A DNA stretch of 64,000 nucleotides, from the NCBI GenBank assembly GCA_030430165.1, contig JAUIGL010000003.1, positions 62,001 to 126,000 on the forward strand, written 5' to 3'. Shown in pieces: positions 43,455-52,230 of this stretch. The DNA comes from a bacterium (GTDB lineage Bacteria; Desulfobacterota; Binatia; HRBIN30; CADEER01). Positions within the stretch are counted from its first letter, which is position 1; each line of letters begins with the position of its first letter. A program made the position numbers and the translations under genes. The notes below the pieces were generated by a model, which saw only the letters and a list, made by a program, of their open reading frames with translations, was not told where the DNA came from and did not search any database.

Positions 43455-44189
43455 TCAGGCGTCGCGCTCCTCCGGCCGCGCCGACACCCGGGCGTCGAGC
43501 ACGCGGTTGCGCAGAGCCACCGCGCGCGCAGCGTATTCGTCTACCAAAGTATCCGGACACGAGTACGCGAAGGCGCGCACGGCAAGGACGATCAGAATCA
43601 GATCGTCGAGCTTGCCGCGACCGAGCGACCTCCATCTGCCGTCGGCGATCAGATCGTGTTGCCAAACGCCGTAGACCAGGGCGGCAACCACCCCGGCGCG
43701 AGTGATCCAGCTGACCCCGGTCGAGAAGAACAGCCGGGTGTAAACGTAGAGCATCAAGGGCACGTAGTTGGTCAGTACCCGCAAACCGTTGTTTTTCCAT
43801 TCGGCGAGCAACGCCGAGTCCAGCAACAATGCCCCTACCGCGAAGAGAAGCGGCCAGAACATTCGTTGGACCCGCCGCCACCACCAGGTGGGGCTGTTGA
43901 ACACGAAGTACTTGGAGCGCTTCACGGAGTGCCTGAGGCTGCGATACAGGTCCTTGACGGTCTGCTGCAGCTGGCGCTCGACTGGGGCGCTGTCCTGCAC
44001 CAAAAAGGCCTGGTGGAGGTAGCCCGGGCCCCCAGAGGGGGACACCGCGGCAGCGTCGGACGGGGCGGCGAAGAGCACCAGCGCTGCGACGGCCTGAGCC
44101 AGCGAGATCCACAGCACGCTCAGGCCTCGGCATTGCGGGTTTCCCTTACCCGAGGGAGTACCGCGGTGCCTGTTCCGGGCGCGATCCAT
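43455..44189 (-). CDS. DUF1232-like membrane protein
   Basis: About 244 residues from ATG 44189 (a TTG at 44225 would lengthen it by twelve). An N-terminal hydrophobic stretch (LSVLWISLAQAVAALVLFAA) is probably a signal anchor. Later segments (MFWPLLFAVGALLLDSALL, VLTNYVPLMLYVYTRLFF) are membrane helices. The last part, VYGVWQHDLIADGRWRSLG...KLDDLILIV, resembles the 'DLIPD...DD' pattern of DUF1232. Function unknown. It is divergent from the XRE gene with a phased repeat between them. Confidence 0.65.
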   Translation of the reverse strand: MDRARNRHRGTPSGKGNPQCRGLSVLWISLAQAVAALVLFAAPSDAAAVSPSGGPGYLHQAFLVQDSAPVERQLQQTVKDLYRSLRHSVKRSKYFVFNSPTWWWRRVQRMFWPLLFAVGALLLDSALLAEWKNNGLRVLTNYVPLMLYVYTRLFFSTGVSWITRAGVVAALVYGVWQHDLIADGRWRSLGRGKLDDLILIVLAVRAFAYSCPDTLVDEYAARAVALRNRVLDARVSARPEERDA

Positions 44190-44230
44190 CCGCGCAGAAT
44201 GTCTTCCGGCGACCAAAAAAGTCAATGATT

Positions 44231-44271
44231 CTTCGCCAAGTCCGCCGAATATTGGCGAAATCTTGGCGAAG
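44231..44271. promoter_or_regulatory. Candidate operator: three phased copies of an 8-base word
   Basis: CTTCGCCAAG (44231-44240) and CTTGGCGAAG (44262-44271) form a perfect 10-bp inverted pair; a third TTGGCGAA lies at 44252-44259. Centres are 20 and 11 bases apart, about two helical turns and one. The site lies between the divergent DUF1232 gene and the XRE regulator gene, a usual place for a repressor operator. Confidence 0.5.
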
Positions 44272-44391
44272 CGGGCGGACGATCCCAGCCCCCGCCCCCC
44301 GCTCGGTCCACCCGATCTTCCGGCATGCTGATTGCTTAGTACTGTGTGCAGGAAGGCTGCGGCCTACGCCAGGGGAGGATGAGAGGATTTG

Positions 44392-44628
44392 ATGACCGAG
44401 GACATGAGCCAGTACATCCGCCACATCCGCCAACAGCTCGGGATGACTCAGGAAGAGTTCGCCCATGCCTTGGGAATCACGGTCGGAACCGTCAATCGTT
44501 GGGAGAATGGTCGCTTCCGGCCGAGCAAGCTCGCCAAGGCAACGATCCTGGAATTCGCGCGCCGGCACGGCGTGCACCTCGCCGACGAGTCGGAGCTCGC
44601 CGCCCGCTCGAAAAAGCAAGCCCAGTAA
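44392..44628 (+). CDS. XRE-family helix-turn-helix regulator
   Basis: 78 residues from ATG 44392 (an adjacent TTG at 44389 is weaker). The HTH is IRQQLGMTQEEFAHALGITVGTVNRWENGR, a Cro/CI-type fold. The C-terminal half is short and basic, with no ligand or kinase domain. AGAGG lies five bases before the start. It is a stand-alone DNA binder; the repeat at 44231-44271 is a likely target. It is convergent with the stalked dockerin gene that ends at 44670. Confidence 0.85.
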   Translation: MTEDMSQYIRHIRQQLGMTQEEFAHALGITVGTVNRWENGRFRPSKLAKATILEFARRHGVHLADESELAARSKKQAQ

Positions 44629-44669
44629 CGACGGCCGGCGCGGCGCCGCGGCCCGCCGGGGGCCCCAAT

Positions 44670-46673
44670 CTACTGCTCCGGGACGACGATGATGATCGAC
44701 GCGTTCGGCCCCGGCCTGCCGAGGATGTCTCTGCCGCGCGCGGTCAGCGTGGTCTGGCCCACCGGAAAGGCGATCTCGGAGCCGAACCCGGCGCAGAACT
44801 GAATCGTCGAGTCGGGGTGGACGAATTGCTCGGCGCCGGTTCCCATCCGGGTACAGGGTCCGGTGCCGTTGAGCGTGCGAACACTGAACCGACACGATAG
44901 ATCGTTCACCGCTCCCGGGTTGGACGAGAAGTTGGCGTCGGCAACCGCCGGCACCCCTCCGATCGGCATGCCTGGCGCCGGCCCGTCGTCGCAGACCGCG
45001 ATGCTGCCGTCGCCGAGGGCGTGCGTCGACGCGATCTGGAACCCGGGGAGGTCTTCGCTTGGATCGTCCGCCAGGGTGCTGCTGTCGATCGGGAAGCCGG
45101 CCGGCGGAACCGCCATCTCGACGTAGATGATGAAACCGCTAGGCACTTCGCGCCGCCAATAGAGATTGCCACCCGCCCCCACCCCGGTGCGCGGCAGCAC
45201 GATGCCATCGGCACGCGCAACCCCGAACGCGGTGATCACCGGCCCCACCGTCGGGAACGTCGGCGTGATCGTCGGCGTCTGGCTCGGCGTCGGGGTGATC
45301 GTCTTGGTGATGGTCGGAGTATGCGTCTTGGTCGGCGTACGCGTGCCGGTCGGCGTACGCGTGTGGGTCGGCGTCCACGTGCGGGTGTTGGTTCGGGTCC
45401 CGGTCTGGGTCCTGGTCGGTGTCACCGTTCCGGTCGGCGTCACCGTCCCGGTCAGCGTCCGGGTCACGGTCGCGGTCCGCGTCGAGCTCGGTGTGGTGGT
45501 ACCGCTCGCCGTGCGAGACCAAGTCGCGGTGGGGGTTTGCGTCCGGGTGCGCGTCGCCGTCCCGGTCCGCGTCGGGGTCCGCGTCGGAGTGTCGGTACGG
45601 GTCGCCGTCGCGGTACCCGAACGAGTAGCAGTGCGGGTGCTGGTGCCGGTACGGGTCGGCGACCGCGTACCACTCGGTGTGCGCGACGCAGTCGCTGTGC
45701 GGGTTCCCGTCGCCGTCCAACTGGCGGTCGCGGTGCGTGTCGGCGTACCGGTCCTGGTACTGGTCCGCGTGTGCGACGCCGTGCGCGTCCCACTCGGGGT
45801 GCGCGTCTGCGTCGGCGTACGCGTGCCGCTCGCGGTGCGGGTTGACGTCCGGGTAAAAGACGGCGTCCGCGTACGCGTGGGGGTACGCGTACCGCTCGGG
45901 GCCCAGCTCGGTGTCGCGCTGCGCGTTGCGGTGGCTGTCCGCGTCGGGGTGCCGGTCCGCGACGGCGTGCGGGTGCGGGTCGGCGTCCTCGTCTGACTCG
46001 GCGTCCGCGTGTTGGTACCGGTTCGCGTCGCTGTGCCGGTGCGCGTACTGGTCCCGGTCCGACTCGGAGTTCGCGTGCGCGTGGCGGTGCGGGTTGCCGT
46101 ACCCGTCCGCGTCGCGGTTCCGGTGCGCGTGCTCGTTCCGGTGCGCGTCGGAGTGCCGCTGTGCGTCGGCGACTGCGTCGCGGTACCGGTTCGCGTGGCG
46201 GTTCCGGTCAGCGTCGCTGTCCCGCTCGGAGTCGGCGTCCCCGACCAGGTCGCCGTCGCCATCGCAGTCGGCGTCCCCGACCAGGTCGGCGTCGCCGTCA
46301 CAGTCGGCGTGTCGACCGCGGTTCGACTGGCCGTCGCCGTCGCCGACGCGACCTCGGTCACACCAGCGGTCGGCGTCGGCGTTTCACTGGCTTCGGGTAT
46401 CGGCGTCGCCGTCGGCACCTCGACCCCGGTCGCGGTCGCGGTAGCGGTCGGCACCACCTCGCTCGCAACCGCCCGCGCGACGTCGGCCGCGCCGACGCGG
46501 CCGTCACCGTTGAGGTCGGCCTCGCAGGCGCCGGCTCCGGAGAACACCTCGGCGACGACTGCGGCAACGCTGTCGCACGTCTGGGAGAGCCCCGCCCGCG
46601 GCGCGCCCAGGTGCAGGGCGAGCGCGGTCAACACCACCGCGGCGGCACGGCCGCCCCCCGGTCGCCCTCCCAT
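44670..46673 (-). CDS. Secreted dockerin-like/Thr-Pro stalk protein 1
   Basis: 667 residues in four parts. Signal peptide (~1-31, cleavage near GLSQ). A single dockerin-type calcium loop (~40-73, ADLNGDGRVGAADVARA). A ~400-residue low-complexity stalk (~74-475) of repeated TPTRTGT-like units, rich in Thr, Pro, Arg, Gly and Ser. A C-terminal domain (~478-667) holds GPVITAFGVARADG, CDDGPAPG and DLSCRFSVRTLNGTGPCTR. The stalk could be O-glycosylated. It is homologous to the larger gene 52351-54699, best in the C-terminal domain, and lies downstream of the response regulator in the same direction. Function unknown. Confidence 0.85.
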   Translation of the reverse strand: MGGRPGGGRAAAVVLTALALHLGAPRAGLSQTCDSVAAVVAEVFSGAGACEADLNGDGRVGAADVARAVASEVVPTATATATGVEVPTATPIPEASETPTPTAGVTEVASATATASRTAVDTPTVTATPTWSGTPTAMATATWSGTPTPSGTATLTGTATRTGTATQSPTHSGTPTRTGTSTRTGTATRTGTATRTATRTRTPSRTGTSTRTGTATRTGTNTRTPSQTRTPTRTRTPSRTGTPTRTATATRSATPSWAPSGTRTPTRTRTPSFTRTSTRTASGTRTPTQTRTPSGTRTASHTRTSTRTGTPTRTATASWTATGTRTATASRTPSGTRSPTRTGTSTRTATRSGTATATRTDTPTRTPTRTGTATRTRTQTPTATWSRTASGTTTPSSTRTATVTRTLTGTVTPTGTVTPTRTQTGTRTNTRTWTPTHTRTPTGTRTPTKTHTPTITKTITPTPSQTPTITPTFPTVGPVITAFGVARADGIVLPRTGVGAGGNLYWRREVPSGFIIYVEMAVPPAGFPIDSSTLADDPSEDLPGFQIASTHALGDGSIAVCDDGPAPGMPIGGVPAVADANFSSNPGAVNDLSCRFSVRTLNGTGPCTRMGTGAEQFVHPDSTIQFCAGFGSEIAFPVGQTTLTARGRDILGRPGPNASIIIVVPEQ
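45250..46454 (-). repeat. Tandem Thr/Pro/Arg/Gly-repeat coding region, protein 1
   Basis: About 1.2 kb of imperfect repeats of roughly 6-8 codons, encoding [ST]xTxTPTRTG-type units. On the opposite strand the same DNA gives long Val-Gly-Arg open frames, which are by-products. Confidence 0.85.
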
Positions 46674-46717
46674 CCCCCGAATCTGAAGCCGACGCCGAGC
46701 GCAGTGCAGCCAGCGGC

Positions 46718-47098
46718 CTAGCGCTCGAGCAGCCGCTCCATCTTGCTCTTGACCACCCCGAGGTCGACAATCGGTTTCGCCAGGTAGTCGTCGCAGCCGG
46801 CCGCCAGCGCCTTCTGCTCGTCACCAGCCATCGCCTGCGCGGTGAGGGCTATGATCGGAATCTTGTCGCCCCCGTCGAGCAAGCGGATCTGCCGGGTAGC
46901 CTCCCAGCCGTCCATCACCGGCATCTTCAGGTCCATGAAGACCAAGTCCGGAGGCGGTGGCTGCTTGACCATCGCCAGCGCCTCCTCCCCGTTACTCGCC
47001 TCGAGAATCTCGAACTCCCCAATTCTCTTCAACCGGTAAACCAGGATCCGGCGGTTATCCAGGTTGTCCTCTACCACGAGAATGCGTTTCGCAGCCAT
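46718..47098 (-). CDS. Single-domain response regulator (receiver)
   Basis: 126 residues from ATG 47098. The receiver fold is complete: acidic pair in VVEDNLDNRRIL, phosphoacceptor Asp in LVFMDLKMPVMDGWEA, Thr in IIALTAQAMAGD, Lys in CDDYLAKPI. There is no output domain, as in DivK/CheY-type relays. It is isolated from any histidine kinase, lying between the terminator of the four-gene array and the stalked dockerin protein 1. Whether it controls either is unknown. The frame to 47158 is rejected: the receiver starts at MAAKRIL. Confidence 0.92.
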   Translation of the reverse strand: MAAKRILVVEDNLDNRRILVYRLKRIGEFEILEASNGEEALAMVKQPPPPDLVFMDLKMPVMDGWEATRQIRLLDGGDKIPIIALTAQAMAGDEQKALAAGCDDYLAKPIVDLGVVKSKMERLLER

Positions 47099-47139
47099 GA
47101 TCCCCAATACTCCGCAGAAAAGCTCCGCGTGTCTACAAA

Positions 47140-47175
47140 AAAAGAGCCGGAACGCCAACGGCGCCCGGCTCTTTT
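47140..47175 (-). terminator. Rho-independent terminator of the paralogue array
   Basis: Read on the minus strand: an 11-bp stem (AAAAGAGCCGG / CCGGCTCTTTT) with a 14-base loop, followed directly by a run of T. It lies 20 bases after the stop of the last array gene. Confidence 0.9.
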
Positions 47176-47194
47176 GGAAGGACTGGACTCGCGC

Positions 47195-48442
47195 TTACGG
47201 GAAGTACACCCCGTCGACGATCGGCTCGGGCGGGAACCGCCCGTTCACGTGGTGCGCCGACGATGCCGTGCGGGTGCCACCCTCATCCGAGTAGTACTGG
47301 TGCACCAGGCCGAGGAGGCCGGGGCCGAAACCGTCGTCCGACGAGTTCTCGCCCTTGATGCGGGTCTGGCCACCCAAGGTGCCCTGGGTTCCGACCGCGA
47401 ACACCGAGAAATCGTCTCCCGCCGGACCGGCCGGCGTATCGATGTCGACCAGGCGGATGTGCTCGACGCAGCTCAAGACGGTTCCGGTGGAGAACCGCTG
47501 CTCGAACTCGTTGTACACCAAGATCAGCGCTGCGACGCGATTGTCCGGGACGATGCTGCCACCGTCCTCGATCGTCGCGCTGCACGGCGACAGCGTCAGC
47601 TCGGTTTCGACGAAGCCCTGCGGGGTCTCGGCGCCGTCGAAGAAGTGCTGCACCGACAGAGTCGACGCACACGGCGTGTAGGTCGCGAGACAAGTAGCGC
47701 CGGTAGGAGTCCCACCCAGGCACAGTGCGTCACCCGCGCTGCTGCCCGCGCTCTCGGCCTCGAAGCTCACCGCATTGTAGGCCGCGGCCAGCACCTCGGA
47801 GGTATCGGCGGCGATCGGCAGAGGTCCGGCCTCGACGATCGTCGCTTCGCCCTTCAGATTGTTCTCTGCGACCGGCGTGTCGTCGACCGAGCTCGCAACC
47901 TGAAGGCAACGCAGCTCGCCGACGAAAGGCACTTCGTTGACTGGCGGGATGATGCCGTTCTGGAAGGTCTGGCAGCTTGCGTTCCCCTCACAGGGCAGCG
48001 CATCCAGGCCTTCGGAGATTACCCAACCGAGGGGCTGGTTCGGCGTGAGCTGGAACTGAAAGTCCTGCGTCGCCCAACCGGGCAGGCAACGCACCCCAGC
48101 CGGGCAGTCGGCATCGTCGCGACACACCTGGGCTCCGTCCGCCGGCGGCGAACCGCAGTGCCCGTTGGCGTTGATGTAGTAACAGTTGACGGTGATCGGC
48201 TCGGAACCCGAGCTGACGTTGGTCAGCTGGATGACCGTGTCTTTGGCGAACTCGCCGGCGACCAGCGCGGGCGAAGCATCGGGCGAAGTCGTGTGCGCCA
48301 CGATCTTGGGGAACGCCAAGTAACCACCGGTCTTGATCACCGAGGTCTGTGCCGAGGCAAGCTCCGCCACCCCAAGCACACCGCCCAAGGTGACCGCACA
48401 CACGGCGGCAGCGAATTTACGAGTCCTACTTCCAGTACTCAT
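47195..48442 (-). CDS. Secreted paralogue family, array member 4 (subfamily with NEFEQRFS)
   Basis: 415 residues from ATG 48442, which has AAGGAG seven bases upstream. Signal peptide (~1-32, AELASAQ). The mature part starts with the family strand YLAFPKIVAHT and NSSGSEPITVNCYYIN; then VCRDDADCPAG, a QPLGWVISEG segment, PFVGELRCLQVA, and the C-terminal signature LILVYNEFEQRFS...EHIRLVDID, SVFAVGTQGTLGGQ. It ends in VDGVYFP. No known enzymatic motif. It is the last of four leftward paralogues, followed by a terminator. Confidence 0.88.
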   Translation of the reverse strand: MSTGSRTRKFAAAVCAVTLGGVLGVAELASAQTSVIKTGGYLAFPKIVAHTTSPDASPALVAGEFAKDTVIQLTNVSSGSEPITVNCYYINANGHCGSPPADGAQVCRDDADCPAGVRCLPGWATQDFQFQLTPNQPLGWVISEGLDALPCEGNASCQTFQNGIIPPVNEVPFVGELRCLQVASSVDDTPVAENNLKGEATIVEAGPLPIAADTSEVLAAAYNAVSFEAESAGSSAGDALCLGGTPTGATCLATYTPCASTLSVQHFFDGAETPQGFVETELTLSPCSATIEDGGSIVPDNRVAALILVYNEFEQRFSTGTVLSCVEHIRLVDIDTPAGPAGDDFSVFAVGTQGTLGGQTRIKGENSSDDGFGPGLLGLVHQYYSDEGGTRTASSAHHVNGRFPPEPIVDGVYFP

Positions 48443-48493
48443 CCGAAGGCTCCTTTTCACGCCTGAGCTCTTATCCACTCGCACAGTTCTACG

Positions 48494-49546
48494 TTACGGA
48501 AGGATGATCTGGCCGTCGGCCAGCTCCCCGTCCACCGCGTGCAAGTTGGTGGTCGCGGAATCCACGGCCAACGAAGTTCCGCCGACGCGCAGGACACTCG
48601 CCACCGCCACGAACGGCGCCGGCACCCGCGGTCCCGCCTGCTCCTGGATCTCCGATCCTTCGACGATTGCCGTACCGAAGGCGGTCGGCAACTCGAATCC
48701 CGTACCGTCGAGCTGGATGTTCTCCCAGCAAATGACCGGGTCTTCGACACCCTGTGAGCCGCGCGTCTCCATCTCGTCGTAGATGTCCGGGAAGTTTAGC
48801 GCGACCTCGGCAGGTCGCAGCCCGGCGAAGTCGAAGCTACACGGCACCACCGTGATCGCCGTGCTCACGCTCGCCACCGAATCGTTGAGCCCCATGTTGA
48901 CCATCGGGCCGAGGGCTAGCGCCCCCTGCGAACCGTTGGTCGCGAAGTTCAAGTGATAGGCCGAAGGACACTGAGCGTATTCGACGCCGTCCAAGCTGAG
49001 GACGTTGTCGTCGCCAGGGGTGCCCAGCGCCGGCACACCGATCGCGTTGTAGCCCGCACCGCCGACGTCAGCGCGCCCGGTGAGGTCATTCGCACCGCTC
49101 GGCGCACCGTCGAACGGCGAATCCATCTGCACACAGACCAAGCTGCCGGTGAAGCCCGGCACGACCGGAGGCACCGCCCCCGGATCGAGACCACCTTGCT
49201 CGTCCGCCGGATTGACCGGGCGGCCCGTGCAAGCCGACCAGGTGCTGGTCTGCTGGCGCGTCAGGCTGATCTGAAAGTCGGTGACCGTCCAACGCGGCAG
49301 ACCGTTGACCGACTGCCCATCCGTATAGAAGCAGTGGGCGTAGGCCATCATGTTCGACGTGTTGGTCGTCTGGATCACCGTGTCAGTATCGACCGGATCG
49401 TCATCGCAAACGACCTTAGGGAAAATCAGAACCGAGCTAGGCTCTTCGACGGTGAACGATTGGGCGCTCGCAGTAGTGGCGAGACACGCGAGCGCAAAAC
49501 CTAGCGCCAATCCGCTCGCGGCACTCCGCCCCGCAAAAGTCCTCAT
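48494..49546 (-). CDS. Secreted paralogue family, array member 3
   Basis: 350 residues from ATG 49546 (AGGAGG seven bases upstream). Signal peptide ends near TTASAQ. Family features: SVLIFPKVVCDDDPVDTDTV, NTSNMMAYAHCFYTDG, FQISLTRQQTSTW, FTGSLVCVQMDSPFDG and LSLDGVEYAQCPSAYHLNF. The middle differs from the NEFEQR group and reads LNFPDIYDEMETRGSQG with PVICWENIQLDG, like the first array gene. It ends DGQIILP. Upstream and downstream gaps are 61 and 51 bases. Confidence 0.88.
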   Translation of the reverse strand: MRTFAGRSAASGLALGFALACLATTASAQSFTVEEPSSVLIFPKVVCDDDPVDTDTVIQTTNTSNMMAYAHCFYTDGQSVNGLPRWTVTDFQISLTRQQTSTWSACTGRPVNPADEQGGLDPGAVPPVVPGFTGSLVCVQMDSPFDGAPSGANDLTGRADVGGAGYNAIGVPALGTPGDDNVLSLDGVEYAQCPSAYHLNFATNGSQGALALGPMVNMGLNDSVASVSTAITVVPCSFDFAGLRPAEVALNFPDIYDEMETRGSQGVEDPVICWENIQLDGTGFELPTAFGTAIVEGSEIQEQAGPRVPAPFVAVASVLRVGGTSLAVDSATTNLHAVDGELADGQIILP

Positions 49547-49607
49547 TGCTGTTCCTCCTAAGGTCGACTTCGTCACGAATCAGTCCAGTACTCTGGAGCC
49601 CTACCCG

Positions 49608-50753
49608 TTACGGCAGAGAGATGGTGTCAGCGTCTTCGGTGCGTACGACAGTGTCGAGAGCGTACGCAGCCCAGCCGACCCGGCTGTCGGGATCGGTGAA
49701 ATCAGTGGCCAGCGAGAGCAACGCCACCCCTGCGAGGCCACCACCGACGCCGCGGATGCGGGCCTGGCCAGTGATGGTGCCGCCGACGTTGACCGAGAAG
49801 ATCGACCGAGTCGGGGATCCGGTGTCGATCGACGAGATCCGCGAATCGAGGAGACAATCCACACGGCGGCTCGTCGACAGACGCTGCTCGAACTCGTTGT
49901 AGACCAGGAACTGCGCCGTGACCGGCGGCAGGGTCTGGCCACGAAAGTCCTGCGTGCAGGGAATCAGGGTCAGCTCGGAGCTGGCCTCGAAGGTCTCGGA
50001 GATCGGGTCGATCGCGCCGTCGTAGACGAAGTCCATGACCAGCACCTCGGCACAAGGCTCGTACTCGGCGTCGATACCACCGATCTGGAGGTTCTCGTCA
50101 CCGTCGTTGAGGACCTGCTCGAGGCCGGCCGCGCGATACGAGGCGACATCGACGAGCTCCGCCGAGGTGATCGCCGCCTTACCGGTGAGGCTGTTCGGGC
50201 AGTTGTCGCCCGAGCACTGGACCGGCAGACGCGTGGTCTGGTCGGCCTCGATACACTTGAGCTCACCGATGAAAGGGGTCTCGGAGATCGGCGGAATACG
50301 CGTGCCGCTGTTCGAGCCCTGGTTCACGCCGCAGGGGTTGGGATTCAAGAAGGTGGCGCGGCAGGGCAGCTCGTCGCCCGCCAGACCTTCCGAAGCCAAC
50401 CAGCCGAGCGGCTGACGCGAGGTCAGGAAGATGTCGAAGTTGGTTTCGATCCAACCCGGAACGCAGGCACCGAAGATCCCGGAGTCGTTGCAATCCTGGA
50501 AGGTATCGCAAACCTCGCCGGTGTTGGTGCAGTGACTGTTGGCGTTGACGTAGAAGCAGTGCGCCATCGTCGGGTTGTTGCTGACGTTGGAGATGTGGAG
50601 CCGGGTATCGACGCCATTCTCGACGTCGACGCTGATCTTGGGATACATCAGCAGACCCGCCGGATGGTCGTGGTCCGAATCCGCGCTCGCGACCGTCGCG
50701 CCCAGAAGCGCGACAGCGGCGGCGAAAGAAACTAGCTTGGCTTTGCAGAACAT
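49608..50753 (-). CDS. Secreted paralogue family, array member 2 (NEFEQRLS)
   Basis: 381 residues from ATG 50753 (purine-rich GGGGAAAG site). Signal peptide ends near TVASA. AGLLMYPKISVDVENG is the family strand, then AHCFYVNANSHC, CDTFQDCNDSG, FDIFLTSRQPLGWLASEG and PFIGELKCIEADQ. FLVYNEFEQRLSTSRRVDC and SVNVGGTITGQARIRG are shared with member 4 and the gene at 62972. It ends DADTISLP. The ten or so cysteines probably form disulfides outside the cell. Confidence 0.88.
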   Translation of the reverse strand: MFCKAKLVSFAAAVALLGATVASADSDHDHPAGLLMYPKISVDVENGVDTRLHISNVSNNPTMAHCFYVNANSHCTNTGEVCDTFQDCNDSGIFGACVPGWIETNFDIFLTSRQPLGWLASEGLAGDELPCRATFLNPNPCGVNQGSNSGTRIPPISETPFIGELKCIEADQTTRLPVQCSGDNCPNSLTGKAAITSAELVDVASYRAAGLEQVLNDGDENLQIGGIDAEYEPCAEVLVMDFVYDGAIDPISETFEASSELTLIPCTQDFRGQTLPPVTAQFLVYNEFEQRLSTSRRVDCLLDSRISSIDTGSPTRSIFSVNVGGTITGQARIRGVGGGLAGVALLSLATDFTDPDSRVGWAAYALDTVVRTEDADTISLP

Positions 50754-50789
50754 TGGGCTTTCCCCTTTCTCACGCCTGGCCGTAGCCGC

Positions 50790-52133
50790 TTAGAAGTCGC
50801 CCGAAGTGGACATCGAGTCGGCAGTCTCGCGAGTGCCCACTTGATGCGCCACGTCAGCCGAGCTCGCAACGACGCTTCCCGTATAGATGGTCTCGGCCAC
50901 CCCGAGGATACCCGAGGGATCGCCGCAGGTGCCGCCAGTACCGCAGTCGCCGTCGGCAGCGCAGGTCCAGCCAATCGCCGAACCACCGTTGCAGCTATTG
51001 TCGAAGCAGAAGCCGCCGCGGCCGCAGTCGGAGTCTGCCGTGCAAGGCTCGCCGTCGGCGCTCCCCGCGGTGCAGTTCCCGGTCTGGGTCGCCCGCGCGG
51101 TGGTGCGCAGGTACGTCGTCGCACGGTCGCGGAGCGCTCCATCGAGGCTTCCAGTGTAGTTGGCCCAGCAAGCGCGGGTGTCACCACCCGAGAGCGGGTC
51201 TTCGATCATGTCGTAGGTGTTGAAGAGCACGCGCATGGAGGTCGGGTTGAGCGGATCGTACGTGCAAGGCACGAAGGTCAGCTCGACTTCGACGTCAGCG
51301 CCGGACACCGGGTCCGAAGCGCCAGGAGCGAGATGGTCGATGGTCAGCGACTCGGGGCAGCTGGCGTACTCGACGCCATCCAGGTTCGCAGTGAACAGTT
51401 CCGCGGGAGCCGTACCCGAGCCCTGCACGTTGAGCGAGTTGTAAGCGCTGATCTGACCAGCCCCTTCACCCGTCTCGCCGAGCCACTCGATGATCGCCTC
51501 GCCCTTGAGGGCGTTACCGGTCGACAGCGCGCCCGAGGAATCTTCGACCTGGAAGCAGCGCAGCTCGCCGCGGAAGGCGCCGGCGGCCGGGAGAATCGAG
51601 GCTCCCGCCTGACTGTCGCCGAGGAAGAACCCGGGACAGATCTGCTGCGACTGACCACCCGTCGAGCAAGCGTCACCCGAAAGCAGCTCGGGGTCCTGCA
51701 CGCGGCCGGTGGACACGCGCCAGAAGGTCGGCTGCTGAGCCGTGAGGATCAGCCCGAAGTCGTTGGCCTGCCACGAGATGTCGCAAGGCCCGACGTCTTC
51801 CAGCGGAGCGCCGGTCGGATCGGTGACATCGTCGCAATCGACGTCCGAGTTACAGTAGTACGTCTGACCTGCCGGAGCGCCGACACATTCGCCGATTCCG
51901 TTGGTCGCTTCACAATGGACAAACGCCATCATGTTCGTCGTGTTGGTGAGCGAGATGATCGTATCTCGCGTCCCATCCGAGATCACCTTTGGAAATACGG
52001 CGATCGAACCGGGCTGGGTCGACGAAATTTCCAGTGTATCGGGTTGCGCCTGGGCCCGCACACCGCCAAGGGCCAGCACCGCCAGTCCCAGCATTAGGCC
52101 CGACAGCCGCGGGTTTCGCTCCAGCAATCGCAT
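50790..52133 (-). CDS. Secreted paralogue family, array member 1 (longest, Cys-rich C terminus)
   Basis: 447 residues from ATG 52133, with AAGGAGG six bases upstream. Signal peptide (~1-29, GGVRAQAQ). SIAVFPKVISDGTRD and TNTTNMMAFVHCE are the family opening; QQPTFWRVSTGRV, FRGELRCFQVEDS, LDGVEYASCPESL and LFNTYDMIEDP...RACWANYTG follow. Near the C terminus are two CxxDxDC modules (CTADSDCGRGG and CAADGDCGTGG). It ends SGDF, not in the hydrophobic-Pro tail of the others. It is the promoter-proximal gene. Confidence 0.88.
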   Translation of the reverse strand: MRLLERNPRLSGLMLGLAVLALGGVRAQAQPDTLEISSTQPGSIAVFPKVISDGTRDTIISLTNTTNMMAFVHCEATNGIGECVGAPAGQTYYCNSDVDCDDVTDPTGAPLEDVGPCDISWQANDFGLILTAQQPTFWRVSTGRVQDPELLSGDACSTGGQSQQICPGFFLGDSQAGASILPAAGAFRGELRCFQVEDSSGALSTGNALKGEAIIEWLGETGEGAGQISAYNSLNVQGSGTAPAELFTANLDGVEYASCPESLTIDHLAPGASDPVSGADVEVELTFVPCTYDPLNPTSMRVLFNTYDMIEDPLSGGDTRACWANYTGSLDGALRDRATTYLRTTARATQTGNCTAGSADGEPCTADSDCGRGGFCFDNSCNGGSAIGWTCAADGDCGTGGTCGDPSGILGVAETIYTGSVVASSADVAHQVGTRETADSMSTSGDF

Positions 52134-52201
52134 TGCACGCCTCCTTTTGTTCACTGCAGCCTGCATATGAGTTCGGCACGTTCGCAATCGAACCCGACGG
52201 C

Positions 52202-52230
52202 TTTATTCCAGTTCGAGCCAAAACTGTCAA
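52202..52230 (-). promoter_or_regulatory. Promoter of the four-gene paralogue array
   Basis: Minus strand: TTGACA (52225-52230, exact), 17-base spacer, AATAAA (52202-52207). Start would be near 52195, a leader of ~60 bases with a strong AAGGAGG ribosome site. High expression is expected. Confidence 0.65.

Noticed and set aside
45250-46454. CRISPR-like repetitive DNA
   Set aside because: Repeats are 6-8 codons, imperfect, without unique spacers, and sit inside a signal-peptide protein frame.
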